From contig JAYKKM010000057.1 in assembly GCA_035772405.1 (NCBI GenBank), positions 814,001-878,000 on the forward strand: a DNA stretch of 64,000 nt, written 5' to 3'. Under the pieces are notes generated by a model. It had not been told where the DNA came from. It saw nothing but the letters and a program-made list of their open reading frames with translations, and searched no databases. Shown here piece after piece: positions 54,913-64,000 of the stretch (position 1 is the first letter of the stretch; each line of letters begins with the position of its first letter). Position numbers and translations under genes: made by a program. Origin of the DNA: Chrysogorgia sp. JL179-B06. Its lineage: Eukaryota; Cnidaria; Anthozoa; Scleralcyonacea; Chrysogorgiidae.

Positions 54913-56065
54913 TTATGTAGGGTCAATTTTACTGTTTTTTCTGTTATCGGGAGCAACGTCATCACCCGAGTTAACTTTCTTGGAATAAGAGGCCAGGTAA
55001 ACCGTCTTCGAAGAATGTTTCTGCCAATTTTGCGAAATATCTCTAACAACTGCATCATCGATCTCTATAACATTATCTTCACATACTAGTGCTGTGTAAT
55101 GACCACTGTGAAGCTGTACTCCATGGTGTAATGCACACGCTCTTAAACTATATTGAAACGGTCTATTTGCCATCACTTCAATCTGAGATGCTAGTCGAAC
55201 TTTTGAGTGTTTCTTATCGGCATATCCATCAGAGTGGTCGAATCGCTTCAAAACTAATAATAATGTTTGCGGTAGGAACACGAAATTTCCTTTTCTGTGA
55301 TGTATCGTTTCCTTTTTACACTTATCACAAACTGCAGCAATATTGTTGTCGTTTAGGTTGTCTTCTATACTTTTCCCTATATGGTTAATATAATTGGATA
55401 ATGGTAAGAATATGGTTGTGAATGTCTCCGGAGTAGCATCCTCAACCTTCTTACATTCTGAACAGATCTTTCTATACTGAACTGCTCCTTGAAAGTGACC
55501 TGCCACTACGTTGTCGTACTTAATACTTTCGGTACATAAACTTGTGAAACTTTCATGAATATCGTTTTGTGCTCCTGCGATATATTTGAATTGGCGCTGA
55601 AAAGCTTTATGTAATATGCCGCCAGGATATAAAGGTAGGTGTGAGTTTTCATCAAGTTTTCGCAATATGTTGATTAAAACTGAAGTAATCGGAGAAACAC
55701 ATGATAGTACTTTGTCTAAATTCAGTACTCGCTTGAGACACTGTATCAGACTATTAAGCCAACAGTCATTACCTTTGTTTGTCAACCCTCTATAAATATA
55801 ACCATGATATTCAGTACTTTGACGCTTGGCTGATGTTTTTGCTGTGCCGGTGGAATTGGTTTTAGAATGGCTGTTTGCATATGATTCTTTACATTTCATA
55901 TTTAGCTTAATGTTGTTTTGTTGCTCAGCAATTTTTACGTACATTTTTTTCTTTTCTTCCGGTAAGTCGCACCACATGGCCGATGCTACTTTTGTTACAG
56001 TTGACATCTCCCGATACCTCCTGTATAAACTCTTCCTTTTTTTTTGAAGGAAAACAAAAAACCCA
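54913..56065 (-). CDS. HMG box plus USP (C19) deubiquitinase
   Basis: The frame (open from about 56065 with GFFVFLQKKR; ATG 56007) starts with an HMG box (TKVASAMWCDLPEEKKKMYV). It continues into a ubiquitin-specific protease: Cys box RGLTNKGNDCWLNSLIQCL with Cys82 (ATG 56007 = 1), QNDIHESF, zinc pairs CSEC and CDKC, LLLVLKRFDH, and His box GVQLHSGHYTALV with His303, ending VYLASYSKK. All catalytic residues are present and the domain is uninterrupted over 364 codons. USPs remove ubiquitin from proteins. It is followed by a Ulp1-type protease and preceded by transposase sequence, all on the same strand. Confidence 0.82.
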
Positions 56066-56199
56066 GATGATTGAGAGAATAATTTCTTATTTCGATGTGT
56101 TCTCTTTTTTTTTTTAAGTCTGGTGTTTTAGTAAGTGGTGTCGAAGGCGATTGCTGAAACTGGCCAATTTTTGGATTTGTTTTGGGTGTTTCTGGATCT

Positions 56200-58110
56200 T
56201 TCTTTCCCCATGTTTCCGTGCCGTATGATAGCTCTCGTTTTGTGGTTGTTTCTTGCTTTTTGCATTACTTGACACATTCGATGGATGATTTTTTTCGCTT
56301 ATAATTTTGGGGAAACAAAAGCATCCGGCCTAAGGCGCTTTTTCCCTGGAAAATCTTCTTGCTTCAGTTTTCTCATAGCACCTTCAATATAACCTTCGGA
56401 TTTCGCATTGGCAGATATAAATGATAGGTAAGGGTAATCATGTGATACGTCACGATCTTTTACTTCGGTTTTTTTTTGTAGCGATCAAGTGATCCTAACA
56501 ACACCCCTGACCACAATGGCATTTCTGGCAGGTAAGATCGGATGAAGCGAAAAAATTGAGGACAACAACTCCTGTTTGGCTTACTATCTTTGCGTTTATT
56601 AATAATAGAAAATTTCTTTTCTAGAATTTGTACCATGCTAATGAAATGGTTATTGAACGGATTGTTTTTTTTATCGATGCCTGCACATCACCCGTCAGGT
56701 CTTTTTCAACTTTAATTGCTGTTTGGAATGACGATATATCCAATTCTTTTTTTCCATGTTATGAATCCTACCCCAAAGGTTGTGGTAGGCCATTGTTACC
56801 AGATTATTTTGATTTTCACTGAGCAAGCAGATCGTCACACTCTCTAATATGGTGTCAAATTCACCCAGAGTCCTCGCGTTAACCCACAGAGACATGCAAT
56901 ACATGTTAAAACGATACCAAACATCTCCAGTTGTGTCTTTTGAGTTTCTTTTGTTAGTTTGCAGCTTGCGTTGGGCACGCGATATTGCAATCAAATTCTT
57001 ATGGACAATGTGCATGAAATGACTGCATCCGACATGTGGGATCATGAGAGTCAATTCTTCGTTTTTCGCCTCCTTATGTAATATGCTGAAGGCTTGAGCG
57101 AGAAACATTTCCAGTGACTCATTGTCAAATTCTCTAAGTCCTGCTAGAATTATTGCTTTGCAATAGCCCGTGTTTAATTGTCTTGGAATGGTGACACGTC
57201 CGTTGTAAACCTTCGATTAGTCTCGCTTGAATCTTTCCAGAAAAGTTCACTTGTGATCATTTCTGCTATTGGTAAAGGCGGATTTCCCTCACTGGGATGA
57301 CGAAGCACCAGAGCATAATACAGTACTCTTTTCCCATTGTGGTTTCCTATTATGGTTCCTGTTGCATCTAAATAAGAAACGTCCTTCCCTGAAAGCTCAT
57401 GCCACAGACGAACCTGGTCTTCTGTCCACATGTAAATAATCAAAGGAATGAAGGAAATCATGTGAATAAATCCTTGCAATACGTTTGGGGGAACTTCTCG
57501 TGAACTTACTTGTTCTATCAAAAGCTTTCGAACTTCGTCAAGGGATTGTACCATATCTTTGTGCATGTGGGATTGTTGATGACCTTCACTAGCCACCTTT
57601 CGTATTGTAGTGGCTTGAACTCCACAGCCAGATCTGTTTCCAGATGCTTTGGCATTACTTGACAATTGTTCCTTAACTTCTTTATAAACTTTAGAAGGTT
57701 TATCAGGGCCTGTATGGAATTTATCAATCATTTTTTTTCTTTCATCGTTCTGGATAGAACGAGAATGCCTCTCACCAGTGGCGTGTTTTACCGAACCCTG
57801 GTATGCAACCGTTATCCATTTATTCATGAATTGGTCTCTTCTCATAGCTTGAAGGAGCATGAACAATCTTCGAAAATACAAAATCCGGATGCCGTAAATG
57901 CGTATAAATTTGTTATCTTACGTGATCTATCATTTTGGACAAAATGCCTTTTGAAGCGAAATGTACAAAAATCATTAGACTTTGCCACGTGCCGAGCCAT
58001 TATATCCGTCCACGATGGTTTGAGTTTATTTGGTTACAAAATGCTTGGCTTAATTCTGTTCCACTCATCATCGCTTAATTTAAAATGAGCTTCGCGCGGT
58101 ATGTCTCCTA
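56200..58110 (-). pseudogene. large transposase-like protein, several frames
   Basis: Pieces in order on the minus strand: about 58110-58040 (HFKLSDDEWNRIKPS); 57881-57174 (RDQFMNKWITVAYQGSVKHA, then SGKDVSYLDATGTIIGNHNG and RVLYYALVLRHPSEGNPPLP); 57108-56695 (LTLMIPHVGCSHFMHIVHKN); and about 56560-56200 (FLRSYLPEMPLWSGVLLGSL, KKDPETPKTNPKIGQFQQS). The conserved D in LDATG and the later C/H block look like a DDE-type nuclease core, but I cannot place the superfamily. It has frame breaks and perhaps introns. A PHD finger precedes it; HMG-USP and Ulp1 genes follow. Confidence 0.5.
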
Positions 58111-58920
58111 GAAAGAATGCCTTTCTTGGTAAGTTTGGACAGTCCATCATTCGACTAATTGTCTCCTATGACACCGGTGGTTTTGCGGAGTTTTGTGAGT
58201 TATCTGTTCTCTTGGTTTGCGTATATGAGGCTTCGAGATTATCGATATGTTCACAGTCTGCTGATGTAAATTCTACATCATCAATATATTCTGAACCGCA
58301 TTCCACATCTTCGTTTTCGCAAGATGATAAACTGTTCTGCATATCGTCCATTACGTTATCGTCCTCTGTGACCGTAGTCCCGTCTGCAGATATGAGTCCT
58401 TCGCTCCTGATTAGCATTGTTGTTACATGACTATCCATAGAGGACCATCTATCCATTAAGTCTTCTACACTTTCATCTAAATCAGCTAAAGTTACATCCG
58501 GGATTTCTTCACAATTATTCAGCAGGTCATATATAATGTGAGGTTTCCGTTTGAAACCAACAACTTTCGGTGTCTCTTCAACTTCGGCAAATGGAAGTAG
58601 TCCCGTCTGCAGATATGAATCCTTCGCTCCTCATTGGCATTGTTGTTACATGACTATTGTAGAGGACCGTCTATCCATTAAGTCTTCTACACTTTCATCT
58701 ACATCAGCTAAAGTTACATCCGGGATTTCTGCACAATTATTCAGCAGGTCATATATAATGCGAGGTTTCCGTTTGAAACCAACAACTTTCGGTGTCTCTT
58801 CAACTTCGGCAAATGGAACTCGTTGTTCTGTCCATTCAGTTCCATCTTCTTCGTGTCCTCTGTATTCCTCGAGTTCTTCGTCCTCATCGAGATCATCAAC
58901 GTCATCGTGCTCTTCCGCTT
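58110..58920 (-). pseudogene. acidic linker region with a 223-bp tandem duplication
   Basis: The minus-strand frames here (58456-58166, 59011-58646) are Asp/Glu-rich (DDVDDLDEDEELEEY, TVTEDDNVMDDMQNSL) and link the PHD finger to the transposase. The block 58376-58598 is repeated at 58599-58821 with few changes (GTCCCGTCTGCAGATATGA marks both starts). The duplication repeats the VPFAEVEETPKVVGFKRKP segment. Confidence 0.65.
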
Positions 58921-58925
58921 TCTCT

Positions 58926-59126
58926 TCACTTTCCCACCGGCCACCGTCTTTCAACGTGTTCTTTCGGCTCTTGTTTAATTGAACATATTGGGCATTCGTA
59001 AGATTCTCCATCTGTACAGTTGCTGTAATTAGCTGCGTCTTCAGATAATTCCATCCTTTCTAAGCCAACGCATTTAGTGTGATAATATATGAAGCAACCT
59101 TTCTTCTGACTATTGCATATATACAT
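58926..59126 (-). CDS. PHD-finger exon
   Basis: The frame encodes FIYYHTKCVGLERMELSEDA, then ESYECPICS. This is the H-x2-C ... W/Y-x-C-P-x-C end of a PHD finger; the first Cys pairs would lie in MYICNSQKKGC. It continues into an acidic region. PHD fingers read histone tails; in transposases they may guide targeting. It heads the minus-strand locus with transposase, USP and Ulp1 parts. Confidence 0.6.
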   Translation of the reverse strand: MYICNSQKKGCFIYYHTKCVGLERMELSEDAANYSNCTDGESYECPICSIKQEPKEHVERRWPVGK

Positions 59127-59129
59127 ATA

Positions 59130-60286
59130 TTTGAATATTAACTTTTAATTAATGTTGATGTTGTGTATACTGTATAGTCATTAGTCATATCATGAGATAC
59201 AGTATATACTTCAAGTTTTATGATTGTCAAAAAGTTGGAAGGTTGTACAATTAATTTCAATAATTTCTAGCTGCCTATTAAATATGAGCATCAAATATTT
59301 AGATTCCATTTGGCAAAAAGAAAATGGTTGACTGATAAATTATATAAAACAATGCTTAAACAATACTAATAACAAGACGCCTGCTAGGCGTTAAAAAAGT
59401 TGGCTAGAACTGAATTGGGTCAGCAAACAGGATGGCTCGTTTGGCAGGCCAGACTTCTCAGTAAAGCCAGCTCTGGTTCAGTTTGAGCAAACATTAAATC
59501 AGTTAATCTTTTTCTCAGTGTATAAGGCATAACAGTAAACCAAACCATTTAGCTGGCAGTAGCAAGGTGTCATAAGCTAAACAGCTTAAAGAAATGTAAT
59601 TCAAAATCTTTATTTCTTCATGAAGTCAACGTTTTGACCCAGTAAATATAATTTTAGCACGTTTATTCTTTGATTTATTAGTGGCTTTATAATGACATAC
59701 AGGTGTAATATCAAGACAGGTAATTTGGAGCACGTTTTGTAAAGCCAGAATGGGGATTGTGCAATTTTGTGACCAAAAAGAATAAATGGGCCGAAACCTA
59801 GACTCGGTAATAAGAAATTATTTAAATATGGAAAGCATTGTGGTTAAATGTACAGCCATCATCTAGTATCCTTACTACCATCAATTAGCATATTGTATTA
59901 CATTAATTGTGCGTAATTATAATAAATTAGTTCAATGCACATACAAGATATTGGTCTGATTATATAATTTCGTTTTTTATTAAATTTTATGTGATGACAC
60001 ATTTTAACATGTGAATCTGATCTGTGTATGCATGTGATCGCATAGGATATCACATGTGGATATTGTCCTAATATTGTCCATGGTGAAGGAATCCAGTAAG
60101 CTTAACTTGTATTTTGATTCTAGATGAGCAACATCATTGCATGCTTCAACTTGATCTTATGGAAATTTTCCCACCTTTCTTCCCTTGACTGTTTCTTTTC
60201 TTCTTCCGCCCTTATGAAAATTCCACATGTGATTCCATGTGAATCGGTGTGAAGATATGTGAACAACTAGTTCACACGTGTGAAAT
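59130..60286. other. unassigned stretch
   Basis: No supported gene. TCACATGTG / CACACGTGTGAA palindromes cluster at about 60010-60290, next to the Rep copy 2 palindrome. Confidence 0.4.
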
Positions 60287-60287
60287 G

Positions 60288-60545
60288 CTACAATCGTTGC
60301 AAAAATTGTAGGGACACCTGTGCAGTTATACCCTCTCCTCCCCTCCCCCTGTTCAATGTTGCCGTTATCAACATTTGGGGATAACTGTGGCCAAGTGAAG
60401 AGGCGCACAAGCCCAAAAAAGCATCAACATTGAAATGGATGGTGGGGAAAAGGCAATGTAGCCCTTGCTGTACGTTTACTCATACCACAGAGGATACCTT
60501 GGTTTTTTCGGCTGTCCCAACTAATTTATGCAACGATTGTCCGAG
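60288..60545. repeat. terminal palindrome of Rep copy 2
   Basis: The outer arm 60288-60318 (CTACAATCGTTGCAAAAATT, GGGACA) pairs with 60510-60545 (TGTCCCAACTAATTTATGCA, ACGATTGT). The inner C-rich arm 60331-60362 (CCCCTCCCCCTGTTCAATG) pairs with 60422-60453 (CATCAACATTGAAATGGATG). The outer sequence matches the outer end of copy 1 (CTACAATCATTGACAAATTT when read inward). Confidence 0.75.
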
Positions 60546-60721
60546 TTGGCCATGCACGTTTGATGGCAAACGTGTGCTGAACGAGTTTTTGGCGTAAAAG
60601 TTTTGATTTGTTTCTTCTACGTTTATTTGTGGACAATGCTGTTGGCCAATCATTTCTTGCATTCGCATTACCTCTGGGGAGCATTTTAATGCTCTGTCAC
60701 ACTCTATATCGTGATTCGAAT

Positions 60722-62119
60722 ATGGATGCTATAGCCACGTATTGTGACAGTGACTCTTCATGCAATTCACAAACTGAAGAAGTCAGGCGTCGCGAAGTTA
60801 GACAAGTGTATCTTATTACCTACAGCCAAGCGGACACTAAGAGATTCCCAACCAGGGAGTCGTTTGCTGAAGCTGTAAAACAGCCATTCCGATCGCCATC
60901 GGTTGATATATTACATTGGTGTTGTTCCAAGGAGTCGCATAAATCGTCTGGGGTGCACTATCATATGTCCGTAAAATTGAGTGGCTACCGTCAAAGGTGG
61001 CTACCTGCGAAGAAATATTTAAACGAGCACCACAGCATCTCTGTCCACTTTTCAAAGTCGATGCAAACTACTTTACTGCCTGGAGATATGTTACCAAAGA
61101 GGACAAAGATGCTGTACACAGTGACCACCATCCTAATTTATGGAACAGCGATGGCCCCTCTACCAGTAAAGCCCACAAAGCAAAGATTGACAAGAAGAGG
61201 AAATTACGTCAAATGCACCACATGAATACTAATCAATCAGTGACGAAGACAGAGAAGGTGAAGAGGAAACAACCTGTGGTACAGAGAAATGTGTGGTCAA
61301 GAAGACAAACAAGCGCCTGAAACCTTTCGACGTTTCCCAACTGATCATCGCAAGGAACATAAACATCTTGCGACCTTTTGGTTCCAGCACACGAGCAAAA
61401 AGCTGAAGGGAAAACCGACGTAGCCGAATTTATTGTAAACCGTGGAAAAGTGGTAAATGAATTGATTACAACCTCCTGGGAAATGGAAAATGCCAAGGCT
61501 AGTCAAATTCGGTCAATGAAAACGCGCATGGACTTACTTAGGGAAGCTGGAGAACGTGCAGTGGCTCGACTGTGCAAATACTTTGCTACAAAAGAATGGG
61601 ATTGGTCGTAAAGAATTTGCTCACTCAATTCGAGAGTTGATTGTAAAAGGTCGGGGAAAGTACCGAAATATCATGTTGACAGGCCCAGCAAACTGTAGGA
61701 AGACGTTCCTTCTAAACCCATTGAACAATATTTTCAACACATTTACCAATCCAGTGTCTACAAGTTTTGCATGGGTGGGAGCTGAAAAGGCCGAAATTTT
61801 GTTTTTAAATGATTTTAGATGGTCCCCACAGGTCATTGCTTGGCACGATTTTTTACTTCTGCTCGAAGGTCAACTCGTTCACTTGCCAGCTCCGGAATCG
61901 CATTATGCAAAGGATATAGTGTATGACAGGAGCACGCCCATCTTTTGTACCAGCAAGCACCAGCTCGTGTTTGTAAAGAATGGCATGATCGACGAGCGAG
62001 AAAAGGAAATGATGAGTGTGCGATGGAAAGTATTCTCGCTCAACTATCAAATCCCGGAGGGACAACAAAAGGACATCGCGCCTTGCCCAACATGTTTTGC
62101 CCACTTTGTGCAGCAGTAG
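60722..62119 (+). pseudogene. rep: HUH endonuclease / SF3 helicase Rep, multiply broken
   Basis: The ATG at 60722 opens an N-terminal HUH domain (motif I VYLITYSQ, motif II GVHYHMSVKL). Motif III (YVTKED) is in the next frame (60997-61320). The linker is in a third (61378-61611). The SF3 helicase (61556-62119) has Walker A GPANCRKTFLLNPL, where the glycine before Lys is Arg, Walker B ILFLNDFRW and motif C TPIFCTSKHQLVF. At least three frame changes plus the Walker A change mean this copy is dead. It is clearly related to the Rep at 22681-24121. Confidence 0.88.
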
Positions 62120-62357
62120 AGGCAATTATAAATTGACGTTGTTTCTCAATAAAAATGCTTGTTGTGCGCGATCAACATTAATCTACAGCACTGTTAGAAT
62201 CAATTTTAACAACAATTGGTGTCAATCAAGCAATCAACCACAGTTAATTTAATTAAACATTTATATCTTGATTATATTAAATCAAGCTGGCTGACTATAT
62301 GCCAGTATGGAAAGTAAGTGATCGCCATGTCACATGTGCCGTGCACAGCAACCCAAG

Positions 62358-62448
62358 TTGGTGCACAAGTTGGTGCACAAATTTATAAAGTTTGTGCACC
62401 AAATTTAAAATTGGTGCACAACAATTTCCAGAACAATTTGGTGCACAA
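62358..62448. repeat. TTGGTGCACAA iterons of copy 2
   Basis: The exact 11-mer TTGGTGCACAA occurs at 62358, 62370, 62411 and 62438, and inverted (TTGTGCACCAA) at 62392. A partial GTGCAC unit lies at 62341. They sit 240-330 bases past the rep stop codon, the same place as the GGTTACYCGT cluster in copy 1. Candidate Rep-binding or origin repeats. Confidence 0.7.
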
Positions 62449-62459
62449 AATAGTGAAAT

Positions 62460-63505
62460 TGTTTTAGTTTAAGTAAATTATTGAATATTGTAAAAACTAA
62501 AAATGTTAGAAGTAGTATCACTCATTAGTTTTTTAAAATTTCGAAATGCGAAAACATACTTAGCCTTACACAAAGTAGACTGCTCTGTGTTTCAACTGAC
62601 CACCTAGAATGCAGCCGCAAATTGGCGAACGTGTTTTACTTAAATTAGTTTTATTTAAAGATTTTCGATATATTGAAAGGAAAGTAGAATATTAAACTTC
62701 GAATATTTGATTATTTGACTAGCGTATTGGATTATTGATAAATTGATAATGGCAAAAAAGCACTAAATGTGAAGCCTATCCATTCCTAGCATAATTATGC
62801 ATGTTTTTATCATAGAAAATGGATTTGAATGTATAAAATCGAGTTTCATGTTAGTTAAGATTGAGTTAAAAATTGAGCCAGTTTAAGGTGGACTCACGGA
62901 CAGTACTCTTATTAATATTACTTACAGCATGGTGATAGATTAAGTCTAGTTGTATAAGTATTGTACAATTGAACTAACAGCTTACAGTTAAATCCGCTGA
63001 TCATATCATATCCGCTGACTAACGTGTGCGGTGCACAGAAATACAACATTCCATACTGGACTATATGGACCGAATGTGGTTGATTGCCTGTTGATTGTTT
63101 TTTCCTGGCCATAGCCTTGTTCGTTTTGATCGCTTGGCTTCATATTTTAATAGTTACACAAGTTTGTAGCATGCTCGTAAGCAATGAGATATAAAGTTGT
63201 GTATTTCGATAAACTGAGCTGTAAGAATTGTAGTTTGAACATACTGACAAGAAAAAGTAGCGTGTTAATATTTTATTTCTATTGCAAGAAATAAGTTGTA
63301 GTGCTATTGATGTAATCTTTACATGTCGAAAGAATGGTTTCTTTAACTCAAATGTTAAGTCCAGCCACGTTTCATGGATGATGTTATTCTCTTGCATCTT
63401 GTTGCATTGTTTTTCTCACTTAAGTTCAAGGGGCTTTGCTTGGAGCCTTGTTCAATAATGCTGGAATATTTATGCTTTAGCTTTGAACCATTTGGTGGCG
63501 AAGGT
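62460..63505. other. unassigned stretch
   Basis: No supported gene or repeat. Confidence 0.4.
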
Positions 63506-63511
63506 ATTGTG

Positions 63512-63817
63512 TCATGGCTTAACAATGTTAAGTTTATCAAGCCCATGCAAAATGGTCGCCTCCTTAATAAAAAGGCGACGTAGACGCTCATCCTTCGTTC
63601 CAGAATCTTTCAACTTCTTGATGACCACGTGGCCGCCTTCCTTGGGGTTTGCACTTTGAATCTTCGCCAAAATTACCATACCAAATGAGCCATCCCCAAT
63701 TGTTGTCTCCTCTGATATGTTCGTCCAGCGAAAGGTGGGAATGTTCTTTCCAACAGAGAAAAGAGGCATATAATTTTTGGTAGAAATACTCGGAAATTTG
63801 AAAGCCATATTTGTCAA
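63512..63817 (-). CDS. protein-kinase N-lobe exon
   Basis: The frame encodes a glycine-rich loop (TIGDGSFGMVILAKI), the VAIK-like Lys (GGHVVIKKLKDSG) and a helix C Glu region (LFIKEATILHGLDKLNIVKP). That is the ATP-binding N-lobe of a Ser/Thr or Tyr-like kinase, about 100 residues. ATGs at 63817 and 63808 open the frame. It stops right after NIVKP without a visible donor, so it may be a truncated copy. It may belong to the same expanded family as the fragments at 9012 and 41468. Confidence 0.55.
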   Translation of the reverse strand: MTNMAFKFPSISTKNYMPLFSVGKNIPTFRWTNISEETTIGDGSFGMVILAKIQSANPKEGGHVVIKKLKDSGTKDERLRRLFIKEATILHGLDKLNIVKP

Positions 63818-64000
63818 AACATTGACAACGTCCTTGGCCTGGGACAGTCAGCGCAGCAACTCGCGGGCACATAAATACCGTAACAATTGAAACGCTATAA
63901 TACGACTGCACGAAGTATTGTAATAAATCAAAATCGAAAAGAAGAGACAAAAACAAAGAGAGAAATTGCATTGAACTTTTTGATTTTGGTTGATGGAAAT

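Larger units (their letters stand above)
60288..62450 (+). mobile_element. Rep/SF3 element, copy 2
   Basis: Same layout as the Polinton-nested copy, in plus orientation: palindromic end (60288-60545), rep gene (60722-62119), iteron cluster (62358-62448). It is not inside a Polinton, which shows the element moves on its own. The rep gene is broken more often than in copy 1. The far boundary is uncertain. Confidence 0.75.

Noticed and set aside
54059..55388. Plus-strand frames across the USP/Ulp1 locus
   Set aside because: They overlap well-supported protease domains on the minus strand and have no recognisable features.

Overview
This 64 kb window is AT-rich, intron-bearing animal DNA made almost entirely of nested mobile elements and their remains. 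The repeat mix suggests an invertebrate, most likely a cnidarian: non-LTR retrotransposons, Penelope-like scraps, hAT- and Harbinger-type short elements, a Polinton, and parvovirus-like Rep elements. The species is inference, because no host marker gene could be identified. No rRNA gene, intact tRNA gene or CRISPR array was seen.

Layout. 0-13.2 kb: decayed LINE and DNA-transposase pieces, a hAT-type element with an 8-bp target duplication (3013-3736), a TAA-flanked inverted-repeat element (5520-6416), kinase and exon scraps, and the 5' part of an APE-type LINE (about 11.85-13.2 kb). 13196-29792: a 16.6 kb Polinton/adintovirus-like element with about 300-bp terminal inverted repeats and a perfect 6-bp target duplication (CGTATA), sitting inside that LINE. 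29.8-34.6 kb: the rest of the LINE joined to a second LINE, itself split by a foldback element with arms of about 440 bp. 35-47 kb: decayed transposase, recombinase-like, zinc-knuckle, kinase and MADF fragments. 47.3-49.4 kb: a satellite of about 215-bp units carrying a TAA-flanked short element. 53.9-59.1 kb: a minus-strand locus with PHD finger, transposase-like core, HMG box, USP deubiquitinase and Ulp1-type protease. 60.3-62.5 kb: a free-standing Rep element. 63.5 kb: a kinase N-lobe exon.

The Polinton carries, on the plus strand, a GRF zinc-finger protein, a Bcl-2-like protein, integrase, penton-type capsid protein, pX-like basic protein, major capsid protein and adenain-type protease. 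On the minus strand it carries protein-primed PolB, a C2H2 protein, packaging ATPase and two conserved small proteins. The two arms converge near 19.05 kb. Capsid protein, protease, PolB and Bcl-2 genes are broken by stops or frameshifts, so this is a fossil provirus-like copy. PolB also shows a clean GT-AG intron.

The most interesting signal is inside the Polinton. A second element at 22.4-24.8 kb encodes an HUH endonuclease plus SF3 helicase (parvovirus NS1-like Rep). It has a terminal palindrome of about 250 bp in front of the gene and an iteron-like repeat cluster behind it. A relative at 60.3-62.5 kb has the same architecture with a different iteron sequence. The Polinton copy and an adjacent Tc1/mariner-like fragment lie between 45-bp identical direct repeats. 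The two together look like a Rep-only, hairpin-ended mobile element family, one copy of which jumped into a Polinton. That is the pairing of parts thought to have produced bidnaviruses. The second most interesting signal is the transposase locus that carries both ubiquitin and SUMO-type proteases.
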